A DNA stretch of 52,363 nucleotides. Origin: Chrysochromulina tobinii (Eukaryota > Haptophyta > Prymnesiales > Chrysochromulinaceae). Positions 1 through 8,624 of this stretch are shown here, piece after piece. Below the pieces are notes generated by a model, which worked only from the letters and a program-made list of their open reading frames with translations, was not told the DNA's origin and made no database searches. A program made the position numbers and the translations under genes. Each line of letters opens with the position of its first letter. The first letter of the stretch is position 1. The stretch spans positions 1 to 52,363 of the forward strand of contig JWZX01002639.1 in NCBI GenBank assembly GCA_001275005.1, written 5' to 3'.

Positions 1-41
<41 letters not shown>
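1..41. repeat. (AG)n microsatellite at window edge
   Basis: About twenty uninterrupted AG dinucleotides open the window. It is a simple-sequence repeat. It lies downstream of the stop of the minus-strand coiled-coil gene and may continue outside the window. Confidence 0.95.
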
Positions 42-43
<2 letters not shown>

Positions 44-127
44 AGAGATTCACACTGCTGCCCTCGTGCTACGCGAACGCGTTCGAGCTGCTGAGGCTGC
101 TGCCGCCACTTTCCCGGACGAGACTCT

Positions 128-2311
128 TCATCCCGGCACGGCGGATGGCATGCTACGAGCTAGCTCAGCTGCCGGTCGGCGACCGCCCGCGACACCGGCG
201 CCGAAGGTGGAGGGTTCCTGGGTAAGGTCGAGGCGACGCCCCAGACGATCGGTGCTCATTAATTGGCTTAATTGGCTGGGCGGGCGTGGGCCGAGAGCTT
301 CAGACGACGGCATCGCCATGCTCTTCGCCGCGCTCGCCGCATTCGCCATGCCCTTCGCTGCACTCCAGTTGGCCTTGGTGCCGATGCTGCCGCCCGCGCT
401 GCCGCCAGTGGCGGTGGAGCCGCCGGCGCTACTGCCTTCTTTCGTCGTGCCGTGCGGCGCTGTGGGCACGTAGCGGAGGCTTTCGTGGTACAAGATCTGG
501 CGGCTCTGTTTCCACGTGGGTGCCTTGAGCGCCTCCTTGAGCACGGTCTGCAGCTCGATGACGCACGTGCGCAGCGCGTCCACCTCGCGCTTCTCGGCGA
601 TCGCGTTCTTCAATCGGAAATTGAGTTCGAGCAGCTCCTGGTCGCGCTCAAGCACGTACCGATTGGCCAGGTTCAGGTCCGTACGCAACTGCTCGGCCAC
701 CTTTTCGAGCGCCTCAAGCTTGTCACACGCGGCCGTCGCGAGCGCGCGCAGATTACCACCCTCCGCCTCAGCCGCCCGCAGCCGCGTGGCCGCGGAGCCT
801 TGGTCGCCGTTCAGGTCGCCGATGACCTGCTTCAACGTGGCCACCTCCGTCACTAACTTATCTCGCTCCGCCCCTAAAATGGAATTCTCTTTCTTGCTGG
901 AGGCCAGCTCGGATTTGAGCTTCTTGACCTGATCCGACCACTTGTCTATCTCCGCCTGCTGCTGGACCTTGAGCTGCCCCACCTCGCGCTTCGCCAGTCG
1001 CTCATTCTCGAGCGCAACTGCGGCCATCGTCGCGGCATCTTTGACTGTGGCTTCGACGTAGCGCAGTCGACTCTCTACCTGCTGGATGTGCTTGCGCATC
1101 GGTGCGAGCTCTTCCTCAGCGTTCCGGATCTCGATCGCCATCGCGCTGGAGAGCATGTCGAATTCGCGTCGGTTCTGCTGGAGCTGCTTCTTCACACTCT
1201 CGCGCATCTTGCCGATCTCAGTCCGCAACTCGCTGTCGCAGCCGCGCACCTCGCCCTGGAGCACGGCAATCACGGTGTCGCGGTCGCTCACACCGCTACT
1301 CGCCGCACGGATGCCACTCCACGCTGCATCCTCGAGTGCCGTGAGCTGCGCCTGCAGCCGCGCGTTGATGTTGTTCGACTTGATGACGAGTGAGCGAGCG
1401 GGCCTTCGAAATGGATGGTCGGCGGGCGAAAAGTCGCGCGCGAAGTCACGACCGATGACCTCCGAGGCTGACGCGCATTCCATTCGAACGCGTGCCGAGT
1501 CCGCGATCGTCTGGATGAGAGCATCCTGGTCCGCATCCTTCGGCGCGAAGAGCGGCTCGGGCATCGTGCTCTCGGGGCGTGTGATGAAGACGCGGGCTGT
1601 GGGGGCCTGCCGTGGCTGCCGCGGCTGTTGCTGCAGCAGCACCCTGTACCCGAGCTGCTGCTGCTCCAGCGGCGGCGGCGGCGGCGCGGGCGGCGGCGGC
1701 TGCTCTTGTGACGGCAGCTCGATGCTTGCACTGTTGCGTCGAATCGGCTCGTGCGCACTGTCGCTAAAGGTGGCGCGTCGACCATCACTGCGTGTGCTCG
1801 CGCTTGGACTCGGCCCAGTGTTCGCGGTCCGCAGGGTGGCCAGCTCGTCAGCAGAGAGTGCCAGGCCGCTCGCAACCTTGTGGAGTGCATTTGTACGCGG
1901 TGTGAGCAACCCCTCCGCGGCGGGCACCGGCTGCGTGACCGCCGCAATTTGCAGCTTCGGCGCAGCACGGCGTTCTGCTGCCATGCGCTCGCTGCTGCTG
2001 AGCAGGTTGTCAGCGGCCTGAAGCCTCTGGGCAGCGGCGCTGGCGAGCCCATCAAACTCAAGGCCCTCGACGTGCTCATGCGCGTCGTAGGGACGCACGC
2101 CGGGCCGTTTTGTTCCTTGCTGGTGCCGCGCGAGCACCACCTCACCGCCGCTGGCCGTCATCCAACCGATCTGCGTCGGCCGGTGTACGCCGCGCATGAC
2201 CGTTCCGGTGGGTGGCTTACGATAGGGTGCTGCCGTGCTCGCAGTGTACACCTCTGTAGGGTGCGAGTCGAGCCGTAGCGTCGGCGTGGAGGCGACACCC
2301 TGGAGCTTCAT
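128..2311 (-). CDS. Coiled-coil protein of unknown function
   Basis: An uninterrupted 727-residue frame is read from the first ATG (2309-2311); the frame is open a little further upstream but only with a GTG. The N-terminal ~90 residues look globular, with Pro, Gly and aromatic residues. A low-complexity Pro/Gln stretch follows (PPPP runs then LEQQQ). Roughly residues 330-610 are a charged heptad-rich region typical of a long coiled coil, with strings such as ELASSKKENSILGAERDKL. The C-terminal ~110 residues are rich in Gly, Ser and Ala. No catalytic motif is visible. The layout resembles cytoskeletal, ciliary or scaffold proteins, but no family was recognised and no function is assigned. The gene is head-to-head with the FkbM gene, about 390 bp apart. 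Confidence 0.7.
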   Translation of the reverse strand: MKLQGVASTPTLRLDSHPTEVYTASTAAPYRKPPTGTVMRGVHRPTQIGWMTASGGEVVLARHQQGTKRPGVRPYDAHEHVEGLEFDGLASAAAQRLQAADNLLSSSERMAAERRAAPKLQIAAVTQPVPAAEGLLTPRTNALHKVASGLALSADELATLRTANTGPSPSASTRSDGRRATFSDSAHEPIRRNSASIELPSQEQPPPPAPPPPPLEQQQLGYRVLLQQQPRQPRQAPTARVFITRPESTMPEPLFAPKDADQDALIQTIADSARVRMECASASEVIGRDFARDFSPADHPFRRPARSLVIKSNNINARLQAQLTALEDAAWSGIRAASSGVSDRDTVIAVLQGEVRGCDSELRTEIGKMRESVKKQLQQNRREFDMLSSAMAIEIRNAEEELAPMRKHIQQVESRLRYVEATVKDAATMAAVALENERLAKREVGQLKVQQQAEIDKWSDQVKKLKSELASSKKENSILGAERDKLVTEVATLKQVIGDLNGDQGSAATRLRAAEAEGGNLRALATAACDKLEALEKVAEQLRTDLNLANRYVLERDQELLELNFRLKNAIAEKREVDALRTCVIELQTVLKEALKAPTWKQSRQILYHESLRYVPTAPHGTTKEGSSAGGSTATGGSAGGSIGTKANWSAAKGMANAASAAKSMAMPSSEALGPRPPSQLSQLMSTDRLGRRLDLTQEPSTFGAGVAGGRRPAAELARSMPSAVPG

Positions 2312-2378
2312 CTCGAACCCGTCGATGAAGACCGTTCCCGTAAACACGAGACCGTTCCCGCAAACTAACGGCGTAGGA

Positions 2379-2407
2379 AGTCAAGTCAAGTCAAGTCAAG
2401 TCAAGTC
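2379..2407. repeat. TCAAG pentamer tandem repeat
   Basis: Five to six tandem TCAAG units lie just upstream of the coiled-coil gene. A near-duplicate phrase (GACCGTTCCCG plus TAAACACGA or CAAAC) sits beside it at about 2331-2365. Degenerate copies of the reverse-complement unit (CTTGA) recur at about 4385-4490, ahead of the Orai-like gene. Confidence 0.85.
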
Positions 2408-2597
2408 TGGAGCACGTACGATAGGCTTCCGGGTCGTCTGTTGTTTATTAGCTTCCCCGAAGTCGGGTTTGTCATGGCTCTGCCGTGTGACGCCCTTTCA
2501 CGGGACACGGCTGTGAACTCAACGTGAAGGGCCAGATTACAGGGACGGTAACACGGTAACCAGATAGGGGGAATGCGGGAGAGTCCAATGGTCTTAT

Positions 2598-2625
2598 TTA
2601 CCGGTTACTGATTCGTTACCGGTAA
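2598..2625. promoter_or_regulatory. Paired ACCGGT motifs upstream of the FkbM gene
   Basis: Two ACCGGT palindromes lie at 2600-2605 and 2618-2623, each flanked by TTA or TAA, about 80-100 bp upstream of the FkbM ATG. The same hexamer recurs upstream of several other genes in this window, so a promoter role is plausible. That role is inferred from position and recurrence only. Confidence 0.4.
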
Positions 2626-2701
2626 ACCTTGAGCTAACATTTGCAAACTCCCCGCACCCCTCTGGGAACGCCGCGCCGCCGTATCACCGCGAGTTGAAAT
2701 C

Positions 2702-3766
2702 ATGGCTGCTGCGCGCCCGAAGCTAATCTTGGATTTGGGAATGCATCACGGCGAAGACACTGTCGCCTACTTGAGGCGAGGCTTCAGAGTGGTGGCCATC
2801 GAGGCCAACCCATCGCACATAGATTTCAAGGTAAGAAAACACGGATGCCCACGGACGCGCCTTCTCGATAGCTACATGCAGTGGCTACACAACTTATCGA
2901 TACCTCATTGGGATCCTGATCGGCGTCTCAATCCGGATCACCAATCGGATCACCAATCGGATCTGACCGTGATCAATGCGGCAGTCACTCCTCATGGCGG
3001 CAGTAACACCACCGTCGTCCTGTGCAAGAATGGCGTAAATGGCGTGAGTAGCCACGTGCTTGGCGCGGAGAAGGAGACGTGCGATCGTCCAATCGAGGTG
3101 CTGAGTTTGACCTGCGGCGAACTCATCCTGAGGTATGGTCGGCCGTGGTTTGTCAAGATTGATGTTGAGGGAATGGAGAATGCCTGCATTGAATCGATCC
3201 TTGCCTTGCCCACATCGTTGCTGCCGGAAACGATAGCGTTTGAGAGCCCGCTGCGTGCGCCGACACCGCAGCGTGGTTGGACATGCTCGGGAGCGTGCAT
3301 AGCGGCCTTTGTGCAGATCGTCGATGCTATGAATGCCCGTGGGTATTCCAGTTGGAAGCGCCAGTGGTGGAGGATGCAGAGCAGACCAGGCATGCTTCCG
3401 GATGAGGTGAAGGACAAGGGCAGTGCAGGGCTTGAGACATGGGTGAAGGCCGATGAGGTCAAGGCGACGGCCTGCGGCTTCTTCAACGTCTCTCAATACA
3501 CTAGTCTCAAGAAAAGATGGATATCGCACATCTCAGAGTCGACGGGTTGCGATTTGCACGCCCGGCTGGGCCCGCGTACCACGAGCGCAGAGTCGTCATC
3601 GGGCGCAAGGGCGCCCGTCACAACCATCGCTTCCCAGCTGCTGCATCCCAGATGCAGCGGAGTTCCACTCGAACGATGCCACACGACTCTGAATTCCACC
3701 TACGCCTCGCAGTATGAGTGGAACCGGCTATGCCATGGCGGCGTAGTGACGGTTGTAACCAAGTAA
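2702..3766 (+). CDS. FkbM-family SAM-dependent methyltransferase
   Basis: This 354-residue protein starts at ATG 2702 (context AATCATGG). It begins with a class I methyltransferase fold: motif I is DLGMHHGEDT (residues 11-20), followed by VVAIEANP, which holds the acidic residue expected to bind the SAM ribose. The FkbM signature KIDVEGME follows around D154, then an Ile/Leu-rich strand and FESP. The FkbM family usually O-methylates small molecules or glycans; the substrate here cannot be read from sequence. The C-terminal ~100 residues after ETWVKADE have no recognised domain. A 15-bp in-frame duplication (about 2931-2960) gives DHQSDHQSD. No signal peptide is evident. A GTAAGA string at 2830 resembles a splice donor, but the frame stays open and the domain is continuous, so no intron is proposed. 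Confidence 0.85.
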   Translation: MAAARPKLILDLGMHHGEDTVAYLRRGFRVVAIEANPSHIDFKVRKHGCPRTRLLDSYMQWLHNLSIPHWDPDRRLNPDHQSDHQSDLTVINAAVTPHGGSNTTVVLCKNGVNGVSSHVLGAEKETCDRPIEVLSLTCGELILRYGRPWFVKIDVEGMENACIESILALPTSLLPETIAFESPLRAPTPQRGWTCSGACIAAFVQIVDAMNARGYSSWKRQWWRMQSRPGMLPDEVKDKGSAGLETWVKADEVKATACGFFNVSQYTSLKKRWISHISESTGCDLHARLGPRTTSAESSSGARAPVTTIASQLLHPRCSGVPLERCHTTLNSTYASQYEWNRLCHGGVVTVVTK

Positions 3767-4595
3767 AGACCCACCGGCGGGTGCCACGGCTGAAAAGTGG
3801 TGGGCTTTGGAATTGTGGTGCAATTGTTGTGGTGGGGGCCGCTCTGAACCTCTGTAGAGAACTGTAGAGTTTCTGTAGAGTTTACGTGAGTGACGCAAGG
3901 TCAAATATCACTGAAGCGAAGACGTGCTCCGCTTTATGATTCCGTTAACTTGATTCTACTTAGGTACTCGTTGGTTGCTTGGTTCTAGTTCTAGATCGAA
4001 ATTTGACGTAGAAGAATCGGCGTCGGAAAGGCAAAGCAATGAGGCAAAGTTCTCGTACGTGAGCTCGTTAAGGGATTGAATGTTTAGAAAGCCGCGGGAG
4101 CTCGCCATGGGGGCTAGGCAAAGGGACCGGCGCCGCCGCCCGGCGCCCGCGCGCGCCGCGGCCTCTTGAATCTAACTTGAAATAATCCTGCAATTTGGAA
4201 TCCTGTGCGGTCGGTTTGATTCCTTCGTGGCGGCGGTCTTTGGCGTTGCTTCAACCGGATGTCAACCCGGGAAATTCAAGTCTACCGTACTTGTAGCGCG
4301 TAGGTATACAGAAACAACAGACAAGGCCACATGAAGCCCACACGCAGAGCCCACACGCAGGGCCCACACGTCGACTTTCTTACTTGACTTTGAGTTGACC
4401 GAGGGGTGCGATGCCGTCCTTTGAGTGGTGAGCGCGGCCACCGCGACGAAACTGACTGTCTTGCTTGACTTGACTTTACTGACATGACTTGACCGCCCCT
4501 GTGTAAGGGGGAGGTCAGAACCCCCTTTGCCCTTATACATGTACCCTGTGAAGGCCTGCTGTCTCCACATTGCGTCCACTGCACCTTGGCCAGCC
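3767..4595. other. Intergenic region, no gene seen
   Basis: This stretch of about 830 bp is less GC-rich than the genes around it. It holds CTGTAGAG-type short repeats (about 3852-3882), a GC-rich block (about 4125-4165) and degenerate CTTGA or TTGAC repeats (4385-4490). Nothing in it supports a protein or RNA gene. The part near 4596 is presumably promoter and 5' UTR of the Orai-like gene. Confidence 0.6.
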
Positions 4596-5363
4596 ATGTT
4601 GTTCGCGGACAAAAATGCGCTGCGCACGCAGCTGAAGGTTGACATGCTGCGCATCCGCGAGCGCGAGCTTCAATACTACACCAACAACTGCCTCGCCATC
4701 TCGACGTCCGCCGCGCTGCTCGCCGGCTTTGCGTGGTACGGCCTAACCGAGGTACCATTCGACAGCAACGCTAACCCGTTCACGCAGTGCCTTTACCTCG
4801 TGGTCACCACACTCATCATGGGCCTCGAGCTGCTGACCGTCGTCAACGCGACGCTGTGTGCCATCCTCGGGCCCGGCCTGGCGCTGCGCGGGCCCGACGG
4901 CTCGATGCACAATGCCGTGCAGGGCATGATGACGCACTACCGCTTCACGCTCGCGTGCTTCACGCTGGGCCTGATCTGCTTCATGATATCGGCCCTTCTC
5001 TATTCGTGGATGCAGTTCGACTGGACGCTCTCGTTGCCCATGACACTCCTTGTTATCTACTTCCTCATCCTCCTGTACCGATACTACTGGCGCATCTACC
5101 GACGCTTCCGTCTGCCGCCGGATGCGGCCGTCACGGGCGCCTTCAATGTGGGATCGGGCGACGGCGCGAGCTCCTCTTCAGGCTACGACGCGGCGCAGCG
5201 GGCTCAGCAGGAAGCACAGGAACGCGAGTACCAGCGCGAGATGGAGGAAATGCGCAAGACATACGGCCACCTGCCTGAGTCCGTCCGGGCCTCCATGGGC
5301 ATCGGCGGCGCGAGCGGCAACGGGGGCGCGGCCGGCGCAAGTGGCAACGGGGGCGCGCGCTGA
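4596..5363 (+). CDS. Orai-like four-helix membrane protein (putative CRAC Ca2+ channel)
   Basis: This 255-residue protein starts at ATG 4596 (context CAGCCATG). An in-frame ATG at 4527 would add 23 unremarkable residues. Four hydrophobic segments lie at about residues 33-51, 65-97, 115-138 and 145-161. TM1 and what follows, SAALLAGFAWYGLTEVPFD, resembles the Orai pore helix; the Orai selectivity-filter Glu would correspond to E52. A charged N-terminal helix before TM1, a long TM2-TM3 loop with histidine, TM3 ending in W-x-x-F, and a basic Tyr/Arg-rich end of TM4 also fit Orai topology. The C-terminal tail carries a charged helix (AQQEAQEREYQREMEEM), where animal Orai has its STIM-binding coiled coil. 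If correct it is a Ca2+ channel. Whether it is store-operated is unknown, and no STIM is visible here. It could instead be an unrelated four-TM protein. Confidence 0.55.
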   Translation: MLFADKNALRTQLKVDMLRIRERELQYYTNNCLAISTSAALLAGFAWYGLTEVPFDSNANPFTQCLYLVVTTLIMGLELLTVVNATLCAILGPGLALRGPDGSMHNAVQGMMTHYRFTLACFTLGLICFMISALLYSWMQFDWTLSLPMTLLVIYFLILLYRYYWRIYRRFRLPPDAAVTGAFNVGSGDGASSSSGYDAAQRAQQEAQEREYQREMEEMRKTYGHLPESVRASMGIGGASGNGGAAGASGNGGAR

Positions 5364-5932
5364 GGGCGAAGCAGGTCTTATACTGTATTAGACAGGGTTG
5401 CGCCATGTGCGCGCGTTTGTGACGTGACTAGCCCGTGTTGTTCGCGCGTGATCGAGCGGTGTCGTTGTGAGGTTGCAGAAGGTTGCATGTCTTGTGAGAA
5501 CAGTAGATCTGAGTGTCTGCCAGAGGAACACAGGTGGCCCAACGCACCGCATCCACCGCGCTTCACGGCGAGCGAGAGGAGACGCCCGTGTCGTGTCGTG
5601 GTGATCGTATATTTAATATTAAGGGAACTCGGGAATTATACTCGGGAAGGATTCTGAAATGGCAAATGGCCAAGCATGATTGTGGAAATGCCGCCTTGCC
5701 GCGCCGCGAGTGTCGCCGTCGAAGACCATGTCGATGACGGCCGCTTGTGTCTTTTCGTGATGCTTTTCGTTCGGCCACTCCTATCTCCTTCACGTTCTTT
5801 CCCCATGGGGGATCGGCCTGACGCAGGCGCGCGTTGCTCGGTATGAAGATGGGAGCCCAAGTACTTGCGGTTCTTGCACTCCCTTGAAGCCCCATTCACA
5901 GTGAAAGGAGGGTTGGCGGCTTGGCGCTCGCA
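5364..5932. other. Intergenic region, no gene seen
   Basis: About 570 bp separate the Orai-like stop from the TMX-like start. Short frames here have no recognisable content. The latter part presumably carries the promoter of the downstream gene. Confidence 0.55.
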
Positions 5933-6881
5933 ATGCACGGCACAATACTGCTGGTCGCGGTCGCGGTGCTCGCGACACCTGCAGTCGCCGCCGTGTTTAA
6001 CTTAGACGATGGCAACTTTGACACCGATCTCCGCGGTGCCGGTGGATCGTTTGTCAAATTCTATGTGCGCCGGCCACTGCTGCGTGCCCACACACCACTT
6101 GTTTCCTGACGCGGGAGGAGCCACCACACAGCAGCTCTCAAGCGCCCTCGCTGACTCTCTCAGGCGCCGTGGTGCAGTCACTGCAAGAAGCTCGCACCCG
6201 TCTGGCACGAGCTCTCCGAACGCGATCTCGGCAACGTACGCGTCTGCCACCTCGATTTGACTCGTGTCTCTACTGCGAGCACTATCAAGGAGCGCTTTGC
6301 CATCCGCGCGTTCCCAACGCTGCTCTATTTCCCACCCGCGAGTGAGGCCATCTACAAGTACTCTGGCAAACGCGAGCTCGAGGCGCTCACAACCTACGCC
6401 AAAGGCGGCTGGAAGGAGACAGACGCGTTTGACCCTTCAAAGGAGCCGCCGTTGCCCCCGCGACAAAGCTTTACAGAGCAGCTGTGGTCACTCGTGACTG
6501 GCAAAGGCCGCTGGCTCTTCGGTTTCATGGGCATTTCGATCGCCATCGGGATCGGCGTGCTCCTGTGCGCCAGCCCTCGCCAGCACATTAGCGCCTGCTG
6601 CCCTGCCTCCTCCCTCTCCCTCCTCGTTCCTTTCCCTCTCTTCTCTCTTCTCTTTTTCTGGTTTCGTTGAGTTTGGTGAACACTGTCTTGCGCTGCGCAG
6701 GTGCTCGACTGGCAAAGCGCCGGCCAGGCAAGCGCTGCCTAAACCGCCAGACGCCGCCGCTGCTGCCTCGTCGCCCGACCGCACGTTTGGTAATGTGCCA
6801 CTTTCTCAGCAGCAGCGGGGGACGCCGAGTCGCTCGTTCGACAACGTGCCCCTCTCTCAGCAGAGGGCGAAGGCCGATTGA
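5933..6881 (+). CDS. Thioredoxin-domain membrane protein, PDI/TMX-like, three exons
   Basis: The gene was assembled from three exons: 5933-6064, 6164-6564 and 6701-6881 (237 residues). An N-terminal signal peptide (GTILLVAVAVLATPAVAA) is followed by a thioredoxin domain. The first intron falls just before the active site, so joining exons restores FVKFY-APWCSHCKKLAP with redox cysteines C48 and C51 (WCSHC, one residue from the classic WCGHC). The cis-proline segment is FPTLLYF. A single TM helix (GFMGISIAIGIGVLL) is followed by a short tail with two near repeats, FGNVPLSQQ and FDNVPLSQQ. Family members act as ER oxidoreductases or isomerases; the ER location is inferred from signal peptide plus TM. 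The joined length is divisible by three and both introns are GT-AG. Neither intron has the junction-spanning repeats seen in other genes here. Confidence 0.8.
6065..6163 (+). other. Intron 1 of TMX-like gene
   Basis: This 99-bp intron has donor GTGCGC and acceptor CTCTCAG. It is phase 0, and splicing joins FVKFY to APWCSHC. There is only a 6-bp similarity (GCGCCG) between the two junctions. Confidence 0.8.
6565..6700 (+). other. Intron 2 of TMX-like gene
   Basis: This 136-bp intron has donor GTGCGC and acceptor CTGCGCAG. It is phase 2 and contains a long pyrimidine tract (about 6600-6665). Splicing moves the frame into an exon whose repeats FGNVPLSQQ and FDNVPLSQQ support it as coding. Confidence 0.7.
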
Positions 6882-7966
6882 AAACAGCAGCGCAGAGTGA
6901 TGATGCTAGAGCCCGTGGACTGCCGCATTCCGGCATTGATTCCGTTATGATTCCGTGACCCGATTCTGGTGTGCCAGCGCGCCGTCGGCTGAATCGGATC
7001 CCGGAATCAACGCTCTACGCTGACGACGCCGGTACGCGCGTGTGTCGTACGCTTGCGTGTTGCGGGCAAGTCAGTCGGGAGGTACTGTAGATTGGACGAT
7101 CAACCATAGTAGGGCGGTAGGCGGTGAATCAATAGCACTGTGCATGCGTATTGGAACCGCGTATTCGCTAGTATTCCGCTGGTACGTCGATCGCGCTTAA
7201 GTATCGCTCCGAGAACCTCCGATACCGTACCGATCATATGGTCGCTCGGCAACGAGCGACCAGCGTGTCCACACGGTGGAACACCGTCGTGCGTCGACCG
7301 TGGGGCACGCCGCAGCGTTCCCCGCCGCCGCCGCGCAACCGCGAGCAGTACGCGACGCCCCACCGCGCCCACGCCGGACCGGACGCGGTGCTGCGCGCGC
7401 GGTGGCGACGCGCGTGGCCGACCCGTTCGATCGCACGGGTCAGCGTTAGGTCAGCCGGGCGGCAGGAGAGAGGGGTGCGAATAAGCGCAGCGAGCAGAGA
7501 GGAAACGACCGGCGCGGGCGCGGCGGCGCGGCGCGGCCGCGGCCGGGCCGGCCGGCGGGGCGGCGTAACCAGGACCGACATAAGACCCACATTGACCCAG
7601 AGGACGCGCACTTTCGTACTGGTCCACGGTGACGCTCGGGCCATGTATGATGTAAGATGTATTCGATAACTACGTCGGACCAACGCGTCGAGCGACCTCG
7701 GTTTTACGTATTACGACTCGTTAGCAACGACAATTCGACATATGATGTCGTTTCCTCCGCGCGGGTAGCTCCACCACATGACCGGACGACTTCACCGTCA
7801 CCTCAGCCCTGTCAACGGTCAGCGCCACGCCAAACCACAAACGCAACAGACACCGTAAATGGCGATCCCTCAAACGCACAATCGCGGCCCAACTAGTGCA
7901 CCGCGCACATTCATGGACCAAGCACATAGAGAAGACTTTTTGTCGTAGTCGCCATTTCGGCAATGC
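6882..7966. other. Intergenic region, no gene seen
   Basis: About 1.08 kb lie between the TMX-like stop and the stop of the next minus-strand gene. Overlapping open frames around 7100-7700 exist on both strands but are Arg/Ala/Pro-rich, as expected from GC-rich noise. No RNA gene was recognised. Confidence 0.55.
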
Positions 7967-8431
7967 TCACTGCACGGGCCAGCCACCTCGAATGCGCTGA
8001 CCAAAGGCTACTCCCGGGGCCGTCATCCCATTCATCGAATACTGGGCGGTATCAAGCATCGGGCCATTGTAGTTGGTTTTCCACCTACCCTGCGGGTCGC
8101 CCGCCTTCTGTGGCGTGGTGTCAATGTTGAGCGGGGACGAGACCAGCACGACCTTGTCAACACCCAGCTGCGTATGAAGCCGGTGGATGCGTGCGTTCTC
8201 GGGCGGTATCTGGATGGCCCCTCCCGGTCCAAGAACTCTGCGCTGTTCCATAATGTAATTGATGTTCTTGCTGCGAAGCTCTAGAAGATCATTAGCCATT
8301 TGCGCTTCCGTGCGCTCCGTGAACATCGAGGCTGCCTTAGATTTGGCTTGGAGGATGGATCCCACAGATAAGCCGTCCCTACGGTCTACCTGTGGCACCG
8401 TGGTATGGTGGAACCTCATGCCAACGGGCAT
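7967..8431 (-). CDS. Small protein of unknown function
   Basis: This 154-residue frame is read from the first ATG (8429-8431). The frame is open a further 28 codons upstream (to 8515), so an upstream exon or a longer N-terminus is possible. The central part is mixed in composition and helical-looking (EAQMANDLLELRSKNINYIM), followed by EQRRVLGPGGA, and the C-terminus has aromatics, Asn and Gly. This is unlike the Arg/Pro-rich noise frames nearby, which is the reason for calling it. No TM segment, signal or known motif is visible. The function is unknown. Confidence 0.5.
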   Translation of the reverse strand: MPVGMRFHHTTVPQVDRRDGLSVGSILQAKSKAASMFTERTEAQMANDLLELRSKNINYIMEQRRVLGPGGAIQIPPENARIHRLHTQLGVDKVVLVSSPLNIDTTPQKAGDPQGRWKTNYNGPMLDTAQYSMNGMTAPGVAFGQRIRGGWPVQ

Positions 8432-8552
8432 GGTTGAACGATGTTTTGGCAGGAGCAGACCACGCCCCGCGAAGGGCCGTCCAACCGCGAGAAAAAAGGG
8501 CGAAGTCGCGGCCAAATCTAAAAAAACGAAATCCGGAGCGACAATTAAAACG

Positions 8553-8586
8553 TCTACCGGTAAAAAGACAAACGTCTACCGGTACC
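8553..8586. promoter_or_regulatory. ACCGGT-GTAAAAAGACA-ACCGGT element
   Basis: GTCTACCGGTAAAAAGACA is followed by a second GTCTACCGGTACC (hexamers at 8556-8561 and 8578-8583). It sits about 120-150 bp upstream of the small minus-strand gene's ATG and downstream of the SLC44 stop. The same word combination occurs at 11380-11400 and 48710-48735. Confidence 0.4.
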
Positions 8587-8624
8587 GAAGTCAAATCCTT
8601 CTCAGGGAAGAACCTCGTATCGTC

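Noticed and set aside
2820-2900. Possible intron in the FkbM gene from GTAAGA at 2830
   Set aside because: The frame is open and the methyltransferase core continues across it; no need for splicing.
7100-7700. Overlapping open frames on both strands between the TMX-like and small unknown genes
   Set aside because: Arg/Ala/Pro-rich composition with no motif or repeat; typical GC-rich noise.
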